Positions 1 to 3,362 of a stretch of 5,726 bases of DNA are shown piece by piece (within the stretch, counting starts at the first letter, position 1; each line of letters starts with the position of its first letter). Source of the stretch: Muribaculaceae bacterium (lineage in GTDB: Bacteria; Pseudomonadota; Alphaproteobacteria; Rs-D84); NCBI GenBank assembly GCA_023665245.1, contig JAMPEH010000166.1, positions 1 through 5,726 on the forward strand, given 5' to 3'. The translations under genes and the position numbers were made by a program. The notes under the pieces were generated by a model, which had not been told where the DNA came from, searched no databases, and worked only from the letters and a program-made list of their open reading frames with translations.

Positions 1-499
1 TGACATATTTTACACGTTTAAGAGTAGCGCAATCACCGTCATACATAACCGCGGCAATATCTCCGCTGTCTACGCTTGGCTGACGGTGGATTAGTACAAG
101 GTCGCCGTCTTTGAGTTCTGGCAACATACTGTCTCCCGAAACGCGCAAAACAAAACATTCTTCGGGCATATAGCCGTGCAAGCTCTCGGCTAAAAATGAG
201 ATGTCGCCTATATATTCTTCTTGTGCTTGACCGTCATAACCAGCCGTTATAACTCCAACAATATTCATTTTGACAACCCTATTGACAGGATATTCGTAAT
301 CAGGTACTTCGTAAAAATAAGTTAGGGGCAAATCGTATCTATCGGCAATTTTTTGTAATACTTTGTTAGATGGATTTGCTTTGCCTTTTTTCCATTCTGT
401 AATTGCGGAATTGTTTAAACCGCATTCGATGGCGAATTGATTTTGTGTTTTACCTTGCTCTTTAATAAGACGAAGTATATTTTGTGTAGTGATAAACAT
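1..499 (-). CDS. CI/LexA-like phage repressor, HTH plus S24 peptidase (3' end outside window)
   Basis: Reading leftward from the ATG at 499 gives 166 codons before the window edge; the C-terminus is cut off. Residues about 5-60 form an XRE/Cro-CI helix-turn-helix (KTQNQFAIECGLNNSAITEW). Residues about 78 onward are an S24/LexA autopeptidase: a candidate Ala86-Gly87 cleavage site in GVITAGYD, catalytic Ser124 in VSGDSM, and catalytic Lys161 in ATLKRV. Repressors of this family hold the lysogenic state and are inactivated by RecA-stimulated self-cleavage, so the prophage is probably SOS-inducible; that is inference from the family. An AAGGAG ribosome binding site lies 6 bases upstream of the ATG. 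The gene is divergent from the 569-772 gene, and the CTAGAA/TTCTAG palindrome between them is the likely operator. All key residues visible in the window are intact. Confidence 0.95.
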   Translation of the reverse strand, partial: MFITTQNILRLIKEQGKTQNQFAIECGLNNSAITEWKKGKANPSNKVLQKIADRYDLPLTYFYEVPDYEYPVNRVVKMNIVGVITAGYDGQAQEEYIGDISFLAESLHGYMPEECFVLRVSGDSMLPELKDGDLVLIHRQPSVDSGDIAAVMYDGDCATLKRVKYV

Positions 500-518
500 A
501 AAGAAACTCCTTGACTTT

Positions 519-533
519 CTAGAATAATTCTAG
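519..533. promoter_or_regulatory. Operator palindrome, likely for the S24 repressor
   Basis: CTAGAATAATTCTAG is a perfect inverted repeat with 7-bp arms around one central base. It sits in the spacer of the rightward promoter and over the -10 region of the divergent repressor gene. Related sites occur at 1693-1707 and 1723-1737. Assignment to the S24 repressor is inference from position and recurrence. Confidence 0.8.
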
Positions 534-537
534 TATA
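527..537 (-). promoter_or_regulatory. Probable leftward -10 region of the S24 repressor gene
   Basis: On the minus strand, TAGAAT (532-527) and TATACT (537-532) overlap as possible -10 hexamers. They would start a transcript 20-30 bases before the ATG at 499, leaving room for the AAGGAG site. No good -35 is visible at the right distance, which would fit a weak maintenance promoter. The -10 overlaps the palindromic operator 519-533, so autoregulation is likely. Which hexamer is used cannot be decided by eye. Confidence 0.35.
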
Positions 538-568
538 CTATTGATAATTAAAAAAGGATAGGTGAGGT

Positions 569-772
569 ATGAAACAAGTAATTATACCAACGAATCTAAA
601 TGAAATTGAACGACATGCTCACAATTTGCATGCTATGATAGGTTTGTTGCGTGCTTCGTGTGATAAGGATGATAAGGAAGCGATCGTATATTTTTTGGAT
701 AATATAGAAAAAGAAACAAATAATCTTTTGAATATAGAGTTGTTGATGAAAACATACAAAATTGCCGATTAA
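569..772 (+). CDS. Small helical phage protein of unknown function (67 aa)
   Basis: I do not recognise this protein. It is the first gene rightward of the repressor and is driven by the repressible promoter 511-539. An AGGTGAGG ribosome binding site lies directly before the ATG. The sequence has two probable helices (about residues 10-30 and 36-62) rich in Ile, Leu, Asn, Glu and His, suggesting a cytosolic helical hairpin with no membrane span. Its position, where lambda-type phages carry cro, hints at an early regulator, but it has no visible helix-turn-helix. Its stop codon lies one base from the stop codon of the convergent gene 774-1040. The 17 bp around the start (559-575) recur exactly at 1065-1081. 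Confidence 0.8.
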   Translation: MKQVIIPTNLNEIERHAHNLHAMIGLLRASCDKDDKEAIVYFLDNIEKETNNLLNIELLMKTYKIAD

Positions 773-773
773 G

Positions 774-1040
774 CTATTTTAAAATATTTCCTTTAGCAAA
801 ATCCCATGTTTCGGGGAACGCAAAATTACATGTTTTAGTTTGACAGGCTGGCGGTATTTTACCTTTATATTTTGATTCCGCGAATTTATTCCAAGTTTCT
901 TGTGTATCGCAAGTGTATCTCCAAAATTTGCCAATACGCAATTCGGGATCTTCGCTTACATCATATTTAATGTGTATACAAGCTTCTATAGATTTATTAT
1001 TAGGACAAGTAGTGAAATAAATGACTTCCTTTATAAGCAT
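774..1040 (-). CDS. Small cysteine-rich cytosolic protein of unknown function (88 aa)
   Basis: I do not recognise the family. The frame can be extended to a TTG at 1052, but ATG 1040 has GGAG six bases upstream (GGAGATTGCTATG), so I chose it. The product has five cysteines (12, 21, 44, 66, 71), three tryptophans (40, 50, 79), alternating beta-type segments and a charged middle. It has no signal peptide or membrane span. The cysteines are not in CxxC pairs, so a classical zinc ribbon is not evident. Codon use and aromatic content look like a genuine gene. It runs against the flanking rightward genes, with its stop one base from that of 569-772. A possible weak leftward promoter (TATAAA near 1189-1194) lies about 150 bp upstream. 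An accessory, lysogenically expressed gene is plausible. Confidence 0.7.
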   Translation of the reverse strand: MLIKEVIYFTTCPNNKSIEACIHIKYDVSEDPELRIGKFWRYTCDTQETWNKFAESKYKGKIPPACQTKTCNFAFPETWDFAKGNILK

Positions 1041-1074
1041 AGCAATCTCCAAATGAATTTGAGGTAGGTGAGGT

Positions 1075-1173
1075 ATGAAACGTGATATAATTCAATTAAT
1101 ATTTAGTATGTTTGGTTTTTTGAGTGGTATTGCAGGTTTGGCGGTAGCGATAGTTTCCGTATTATCACATTAG
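1075..1173 (+). CDS. Tiny single-span membrane peptide (32 aa)
   Basis: This short ORF has a strong ribosome binding site (GAGGTAGGTGAGGT) directly upstream of its ATG. The product starts MKRDIIQLIF and is almost entirely hydrophobic from residue 7 to 30 (FGFLSGIAGLAVAIVSVL), with a basic N-terminus. It should be a single transmembrane helix with almost no soluble part. Its translation start region (1065-1081) repeats that of 569-772 base for base over 17 bp. It is followed 39 bp later by another small membrane gene. Peptides like this in prophages include holin-like, toxin-like and superinfection-exclusion peptides; nothing here decides between them. Confidence 0.6.
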   Translation: MKRDIIQLIFSMFGFLSGIAGLAVAIVSVLSH

Positions 1174-1212
1174 AATTAGAAACTCCAAATTTATAAAAGG
1201 TAGGTAAAGAAT

Positions 1213-1398
1213 ATGAATATGGCTAGTATATTGGCAATAATTTCACTTTGCTTTAGTGGTATTGGAATAATACTCAGTATTGTATTTCTTATATGCAATT
1301 TGAGAGATATAAGAAATATGTTCCCGGATATTGAATCACCGCAACGAAAAGACGAGCGCGACAATGGCAGTGATCGCACTGATAACCGAAACCGATAA
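1213..1398 (+). CDS. Small membrane protein with charged C-terminal tail (61 aa)
   Basis: Residues about 4-29 form one hydrophobic helix (SILAIISLCFSGIGIILSIV). After it come the tract NLRDIRNMFPDIESPQ and a very hydrophilic tail rich in Asp, Arg and Asn. An AGGTAGG site lies about 8 bases before ATG 1213; a second ATG at 1219 is possible but less well placed. The family is not recognised. The last 63 bases overlap the 3' end of the leftward gene 1336-1662. The tail (from about residue 42) is low complexity and could be an accident of antisense coding, so the functional core may be the membrane helix and juxtamembrane segment. With 1075-1173 it forms a pair of consecutive single-span membrane genes. 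Confidence 0.6.
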   Translation: MNMASILAIISLCFSGIGIILSIVFLICNLRDIRNMFPDIESPQRKDERDNGSDRTDNRNR

Positions 1399-1662
1399 AG
1401 ATAATCCAAATTGCAACCACGATCTTTTTGAAAGTTTCCTTTCGGTTATTTTCGATTCGGCGATAGCCTTTCGGTTATCGCCTATTTGTATTTGCAAGGC
1501 ATTTTCAATATGGTGTACTTCACTTGCGATGTCTTGTTCGATGCACATTGTTTGTTGCTGCACGTTGAGCCTTTCGCGATGTTGCCTTTCGTCTGCCGCC
1601 GCTTGCTCTCGTTTTTCTTGTTTGGCGTTAAATTTATCGTTACCTGCAATTCATAACCCCAT
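1336..1662 (-). pseudogene. Tail-anchored coiled-coil membrane protein, TGA at codon 4
   Basis: The ATG at 1662 has a well-spaced GGAG site (GGAGCGTGCTATG), the same arrangement as the leftward gene 774-1040. The frame reads M-G-L-stop and then stays open for 104 codons to a TGA at 1338-1336. The open part looks strongly coding: a charged, Gln/Glu/Arg/Ala-rich helical region (about residues 10-78), then one hydrophobic helix at the extreme C-terminus (about 82-106), typical of a tail-anchored protein. TGA is probably a TGG-to-TGA nonsense mutation. Alternatives are readthrough, or reinitiation at ATT 1650, GTG 1563 (AAAGG upstream) or ATG 1548. Other genes here end in TGA, so general recoding is unlikely. 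The promoter 1769-1798 reads toward it. The family is not recognised. Confidence 0.65.
1459..1482. other. 10-bp hairpin with tetraloop
   Basis: GGCGATAGCC and GGTTATCGCC pair over 10 bp (one G-U) around a TTTC loop. In the plus direction it is followed only by an imperfect T-rich run (TATTTGTATTT), so it could be a weak terminator for the rightward genes 1075-1398. It lies inside the coding part of the leftward gene 1336-1662, so it may be incidental. Part of the stem (CCTTTCGGTTAT) is also a direct repeat of 1438-1449. Confidence 0.35.
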
Positions 1663-1692
1663 AGCACGCTCCGAAAATAAAATTTAAAAATT

Positions 1693-1707
1693 CTAGAAAA
1701 ATTCTAA
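1693..1707. promoter_or_regulatory. Second-arm operator, imperfect copy
   Basis: CTAGAAAAATTCTAA matches the 1723-1737 operator at 13 of 15 positions, with one degenerate outer base. Its centre is 30 bp, about three helical turns, from the centre of 1723-1737, so two repressor dimers would sit on the same DNA face and could bind cooperatively. Confidence 0.65.
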
Positions 1708-1714
1708 AATTTGC

Positions 1715-1743
1715 TTGACATTCTAGAAAATTTCTAGTATACT
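1715..1743 (+). promoter_or_regulatory. Rightward promoter TTGACA-17-TATACT of the 1830 operon
   Basis: TTGACA at 1715-1720 and TATACT at 1738-1743 with a 17-bp spacer give a near-ideal sigma-A promoter. The predicted start near 1750 leaves a leader of about 80 bases before ATG 1830. The spacer contains a perfect operator palindrome. The whole unit is a near-duplicate of the promoter at 511-539. It faces the leftward promoter 1769-1798. Confidence 0.85.
1723..1737. promoter_or_regulatory. Operator palindrome in promoter spacer
   Basis: CTAGAAAATTTCTAG is a perfect palindrome with 7-bp arms and one central base, differing from the 519-533 site only at central positions. It lies between -35 and -10 of the rightward promoter, so occupation by the S24 repressor should shut the promoter. 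Confidence 0.8.
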
Positions 1744-1750
1744 ACAAGTA

Positions 1751-1761
1751 CAACAATGTTG
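1751..1761. promoter_or_regulatory. Palindrome CAACA-A-TGTTG at the facing start sites
   Basis: This 11-bp perfect palindrome lies between the predicted start of the rightward promoter (about 1750) and that of the leftward promoter (about 1762). A second copy, TCAACA-G-TGTTGA, is at 1795-1807. Binding here would affect both promoters. The binding protein is unknown; the XRE proteins at 2046 and 2880 are candidates. Confidence 0.5.
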
Positions 1762-1768
1762 CGGGTAC

Positions 1769-1798
1769 ATTATAACACAATATGCGTTAAAAAGTCAA
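1769..1798 (-). promoter_or_regulatory. Leftward promoter TTGACT-18-TATAAT
   Basis: On the minus strand, TTGACT (1798-1793) and TATAAT (1774-1769) are separated by 18 bp, with TTTTTAA just after the -35 as in the leftward promoter at 2841-2869. The predicted start is near 1762, about 100 bases upstream of the ATG at 1662. It points directly at the rightward promoter 1715-1743, so both transcripts cross the opposing promoter. Confidence 0.75.
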
Positions 1799-1807
1799 CA
1801 GTGTTGA
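1795..1807. promoter_or_regulatory. Palindrome TCAACA-G-TGTTGA over the leftward -35
   Basis: This 13-bp perfect palindrome shares the core CAACA-N-TGTTG with 1751-1761; the centres are 45 bp apart. It overlaps the -35 hexamer of the leftward promoter, so binding should repress leftward transcription. In the rightward transcript it lies in the leader of the 1830 gene. Confidence 0.5.
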
Positions 1808-1829
1808 GAGAAAAAGGCAGGTAAAGGAA

Positions 1830-2030
1830 ATGGCTACGAAAAAAGAAAGTGTATTTGATAGAATGGCTCGAATAAATCGGCGTAGGGTCAACCTGCGTGC
1901 GCAAATTGAGCGGTTTGCGCGATTGAATATGGGTGATTTAACAAACGAATACAACGACGAACTCGCTGCAATGTGGAAAGAATACGACTTTTTACACTCG
2001 ATCGAGCTTAATAAAACGGAAAATCAATAA
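1830..2030 (+). CDS. Small basic helical protein of unknown function (66 aa)
   Basis: This is the first gene of the operon driven by promoter 1715-1743. AAAGGA lies just before the ATG at 1830. The protein is rich in Arg and Lys in its first half (MARINRRRVNLRAQIERFAR) and acidic in the second, and it looks fully helical. There is no membrane span or known motif. It could contact nucleic acid or another regulator, but no domain supports that. It is followed 15 bp later by the XRE gene, whose ribosome binding site is stronger, suggesting cotranscription. Local GC content rises from here compared with the AT-rich genes before 1700, consistent with a different origin of the two stretches. Confidence 0.75.
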   Translation: MATKKESVFDRMARINRRRVNLRAQIERFARLNMGDLTNEYNDELAAMWKEYDFLHSIELNKTENQ

Positions 2031-2045
2031 ATTTAGGAGGTAATT

Positions 2046-2249
2046 ATGCAAAAGGAAAGACTTAAGGCAAGACGTGAAGCGGTAGGACTGTCGCAGTCCG
2101 ATCTCGCGCGAGCTGTCGGGCTTACGCCGCAAGCGGTGTCGGCTTATGAGAACGGCGTGCGTAGAGCTGACGGTAATGTTATCGCTGCGATCGCAGACGT
2201 GCTCGAATGTTCTACGGACTATTTGCTCGGCAGAACGGACGCACCGTAA
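2046..2249 (+). CDS. XRE/Cro-like helix-turn-helix regulator (67 aa)
   Basis: The whole 67-residue protein is a single XRE domain: helix 1 at about residues 2-14 (KERLKARREAVGL), helix-turn-helix at about 16-37 (SQSDLARAVGLTPQAVSAYE), the NG turn, and two closing helices ending in STDYLLGRTD. With no dimerisation or peptidase domain, it resembles Cro and other minimal phage regulators. A perfect AGGAGG site lies 5 bases before ATG 2046; the 14 bp from AGGAGG to ATG recur exactly before the gene at 3388. It lies in the operon controlled by the S24 repressor, so a Cro role (repressing the lysogenic side during lytic growth) is plausible. Its operator is unknown; CAACA-N-TGTTG at 1751 and 1795 is a candidate. 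Confidence 0.9.
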   Translation: MQKERLKARREAVGLSQSDLARAVGLTPQAVSAYENGVRRADGNVIAAIADVLECSTDYLLGRTDAP

Positions 2250-2284
2250 CAAAGCGATCGGCATAAATAACGAAAGAGGTAATT

Positions 2285-2557
2285 ATGCGTAAAAAGCAAA
2301 TAAATCCACAAATAACTCACGTCATGGCTGACGGCAGGACGCTGTCGCATGAAGAGTTCATGAGCAAACCGTTCGTTGTTGTTGCCGAGGACAATTACGA
2401 GTTCCACGTGCAGTGCAATCGCGTGTTCGACCCGAATTATTGGAAAAAGGAACGTATGCGGCGCAAGTGGGAGCGTGCCGAAGCACGGCGAGCCGAGCTT
2501 GAAGCCAAGCAGGCGGAGATCGCGCAGCAGTTGCGCGACACTACATACAAAATTTAA
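2285..2557 (+). CDS. Small phage early protein with C-terminal coiled coil (90 aa)
   Basis: The N-terminal half contains ITHVMADGRTLSHEEFMSKP, which resembles short phage proteins that begin with a 'THVMxDG' turn, though I cannot name a family. The middle is FHVQCNRVFDPNYWKK. Residues about 55-84 form a highly charged helix (RRKWERAEARRAELEAKQAE) that should be a coiled coil. The ribosome binding site GAGG lies six bases before ATG 2285. It sits 35 bp after the XRE gene and 12 bp before the next gene, in the same rightward operon. No catalytic residues are evident. A structural or adaptor role is possible but unproven. Confidence 0.8.
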   Translation: MRKKQINPQITHVMADGRTLSHEEFMSKPFVVVAEDNYEFHVQCNRVFDPNYWKKERMRRKWERAEARRAELEAKQAEIAQQLRDTTYKI

Positions 2558-2569
2558 AGGAGGTGCATT

Positions 2570-2779
2570 ATGACATTAACGAAATATCTCGATCCGGACG
2601 GACAAGCTCATACGGTCCGTACCGAATACAGCTTCGGAAGTTACATTATATATCTTGACGGCAAGCTGTATGCGCAGGCTGACGATAGAAACGAGCTTGA
2701 TGACGCGGTGCGCGAGCTTGTTAAGTACAAGAAGTACACGGTCGCGCGTAAAAAGAGTAAAAAAATATCTCGTTCGTGA
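2570..2779 (+). CDS. Small beta-rich protein with basic tail (69 aa)
   Basis: I do not recognise the family. Residues 1-45 look beta-rich (HTVRTEYSFGSYIIYLDGKL), followed by a short acidic helix (DDRNELDDAVRELVKYKK) and a Lys/Arg/Ser-rich tail ending in KKSKKISRS. The basic tail could bind nucleic acid. AAAGGAGGTG lies before the ATG at 2570. The last 21 bases, including the TGA stop, are antisense to the predicted leftward small RNA and encode part of its terminator (A-run and one stem arm), so the Lys/Ser-rich tail may partly reflect that constraint. It is the last gene before the roughly 100-bp gap preceding the next XRE gene. Confidence 0.75.
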   Translation: MTLTKYLDPDGQAHTVRTEYSFGSYIIYLDGKLYAQADDRNELDDAVRELVKYKKYTVARKKSKKISRS

Positions 2780-2806
2780 AGTGTAGAAGCCGATCGAACG
2801 AGATAT
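2759..2806 (-). terminator. Leftward intrinsic terminator
   Basis: Perfect 12-bp inverted arms (2765-2776 and 2795-2806; CGAACGAGATAT on the plus strand) enclose an 18-nt loop. In the leftward direction the stem is followed directly by a T run (2764-2759). In the rightward direction there is no T run after the stem, so it should mainly stop leftward transcripts: the small RNA, and the repressor transcript from 3281 if it reads this far. Confidence 0.65.
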
Positions 2807-2834
2807 ACGTAGGGTTACAAGAGCAACCTTTAAT
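2759..2834 (-). ncRNA. Predicted small antisense RNA (about 76 nt)
   Basis: A near-consensus leftward promoter (2841-2869) predicts a start at A2834, and a leftward intrinsic terminator ends near 2759. The RNA would hold a 5' hairpin (GGUUGC-UCUU-GUAACC, 2828-2813, a 6-bp stem with one G-U) and the 12-bp terminator stem with an 18-nt loop. I find no start codon with a ribosome binding site followed by a useful ORF, so it is probably non-coding. It is antisense to the last 21 bases of 2570-2779 and to the leader upstream of 2880-3095. It would also match the 3' end of any transcript of the leftward repressor gene 3069-3281 that reads this far. Function unknown. Confidence 0.5.
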
Positions 2835-2840
2835 GCTCTT

Positions 2841-2869
2841 ATTATACTACAACGCATTTAAAAAGTCAA
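2841..2869 (-). promoter_or_regulatory. Leftward promoter TTGACT-17-TATAAT
   Basis: Minus-strand TTGACT (2869-2864) and TATAAT (2846-2841) with a 17-bp spacer are almost consensus. No leftward protein gene follows; the terminator comes about 30 bases after the predicted start. The promoter overlaps the leader of the rightward XRE gene at 2880, ending 10 bp before its ATG. Confidence 0.75.
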
Positions 2870-2879
2870 GGAGAAAACC

Positions 2880-3095
2880 ATGACATTAAGAGAATTGCGA
2901 CAGCAAAGCGGTAAGACCGCCAAAGAAGTTGCGGACAAGCTCGGTGTAACTCGAAATGCTGTTATAAATTATGAGTGTGGCGTGCGTGAGATTGGGATTA
3001 AACACGTGCTTATTCTCTCCGAACTGTACGATTGTACGGAGCGTGAAGTGATAGAAGCGCAGCTACATTCAATAGCTGTCCGTTCGTCCGATTAG
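2880..3095 (+). CDS. Second small XRE helix-turn-helix regulator (71 aa)
   Basis: A minimal XRE domain covers residues about 2-60: helix 1 (LRELRQQSGK), helix-turn-helix KTAKEVADKLGVTRNAVINY, then the ECGVREI turn and closing helices (HVLILSELYDCTEREVIEA). AAGGAG precedes ATG 2880. No convincing rightward promoter is visible directly upstream, so it probably depends on readthrough from 1715-1743. The last 27 bases overlap the 3' end of the leftward repressor gene 3069-3281 in opposite orientation, both frames being coding. The leftward promoter 2841-2869 sits on its leader. It could be the Cro-type antagonist of the 3069-3281 repressor, placed downstream of that gene rather than opposite it; this is inference. 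Confidence 0.88.
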   Translation: MTLRELRQQSGKTAKEVADKLGVTRNAVINYECGVREIGIKHVLILSELYDCTEREVIEAQLHSIAVRSSD

Positions 3096-3281
3096 GTAGT
3101 CGGCGGTGACATCGAAGAAATCACAAAGGGCTTTTAGTATTTCGAGAGACGGTTCGCGTATTCCTTGTTCATAATTGCCATAGGCGTTGCGTGTTAGTCC
3201 TAAATAATCACAAATTTGCTTTTGGGTTGCGCCTTTTTCTAATCTTAATTGGCGTAGGCGAGTGCTTAAAATAGATTCCAT
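3069..3281 (-). CDS. XRE-family repressor of a second switch (70 aa), probably leaderless
   Basis: The real product begins MESILSTRLRQ at ATG 3281; longer readings to 3407 would cross the operator region and have no ribosome binding site. Residues 7-66 form an XRE domain with helix-turn-helix ATQKQICDYLGLTRNAYGNY and the usual ending TADYLIGRTD. There is no peptidase domain, so it cannot self-cleave like the S24 repressor. No Shine-Dalgarno site precedes the ATG; instead TATTAT lies 6 bases upstream, placing the transcription start on the A of ATG, as in lambda cI from PRM. It is divergent from 3388-3792 across three operator copies, so it most likely represses that operon and regulates itself. 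The 3' end overlaps the convergent XRE gene 2880-3095 by 27 bp. Confidence 0.9.
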   Translation of the reverse strand: MESILSTRLRQLRLEKGATQKQICDYLGLTRNAYGNYEQGIREPSLEILKALCDFFDVTADYLIGRTDSY

Positions 3282-3287
3282 AAAAAA

Positions 3288-3293
3288 ATAATA
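3288..3293 (-). promoter_or_regulatory. Leftward -10 giving a leaderless repressor transcript
   Basis: Minus-strand TATTAT (3293-3288) is followed by six T and then ATG, so initiation at the normal distance falls on the start codon. No recognisable -35 lies 16-18 bp upstream, so activation by protein bound at a neighbouring operator is possible. Operator 1 (3293-3307) abuts the hexamer. Confidence 0.5.
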
Positions 3294-3307
3294 CCACAAA
3301 ATGTGTG
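3293..3307. promoter_or_regulatory. Operator 1 of the second switch
   Basis: ACCACAAAATGTGTG is an imperfect 15-bp palindrome abutting the leftward -10. The 20 bp from 3294 match the 20 bp from 3349 (operator 3) at 17 positions. Occupation should block leftward initiation. Confidence 0.7.
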
Positions 3308-3314
3308 CAAATAC

Positions 3315-3342
3315 TTGACAGCCCACATATCGTGGGTATACA
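3315..3342 (+). promoter_or_regulatory. Rightward early promoter TTGACA-16-TATACA
   Basis: TTGACA at 3315-3320 and TATACA at 3337-3342 (16-bp spacer; TACAAT at 3339-3344 with 18 bp is the alternative). The predicted start near 3349 gives a leader of about 39 bases before ATG 3388. Operator 2 fills the spacer and operator 3 covers the start site. It is the only clear promoter for the tightly packed genes 3388-5726. Confidence 0.8.
3322..3336. promoter_or_regulatory. Operator 2 of the second switch
   Basis: CCCACATATCGTGGG has 5-bp perfect arms (CCCAC/GTGGG) and lies exactly between -35 and -10 of the rightward promoter. Its centre is 29 bp from operator 1 and 26 bp from operator 3. Confidence 0.75.
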
Positions 3343-3347
3343 ATAAT

Positions 3348-3362
3348 CCCACAATATGTGTG
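3348..3362. promoter_or_regulatory. Operator 3 of the second switch
   Basis: CCCACAATATGTGTG is a near-palindrome at the predicted rightward transcription start. Together with operators 1 and 2 it gives a consensus near CCCACAWWATGTGKG. Confidence 0.7.

Larger units (their letters stand above)
511..539 (+). promoter_or_regulatory. Rightward early promoter, TTGACT-17-TATACT
   Basis: TTGACT at 511-516 and TATACT at 534-539 are separated by exactly 17 bp, close to the sigma-A consensus. The predicted start near 546 leaves a leader of about 23 bases before the ATG at 569. The 15-bp palindrome 519-533 fills the spacer, so bound repressor would block RNA polymerase. The 30 bp from 511 match 1715-1744 at 27 positions, including the operator. 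Confidence 0.85.

Noticed and set aside
775..786. Palindrome TATTTTAAAATA between convergent stop codons as a bidirectional terminator
   Set aside because: It contains only A and T, has no loop of useful size and would make a very unstable stem.
1482..1667. Leftward frame of 61 codons from GTG 1667, which could have bypassed the TGA of the 1336-1662 gene
   Set aside because: GGAG lies only two bases from the GTG, the composition is unstructured, and it stops without joining the coding-like frame unless a frameshift is assumed. The ATG 1662 frame explains the ribosome binding site better.
1331..1687. Rightward frame of 118 codons over the leftward coiled-coil gene
   Set aside because: It is antisense to the better frame on the minus strand, has an unusual Cys/Ser-rich composition, and its start lacks a ribosome binding site.
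2765..2806. Rightward terminator after the 2570-2779 gene
   Set aside because: The stem is followed by a mixed sequence (ACGTAGGG) and not a T run in the rightward direction; the T run is only on the minus strand.
2576..2857. Leftward frame of 93 codons across the small RNA region
   Set aside because: Its start lies inside the leftward promoter, it has no ribosome binding site, and it is the shadow of the 2570-2779 gene.
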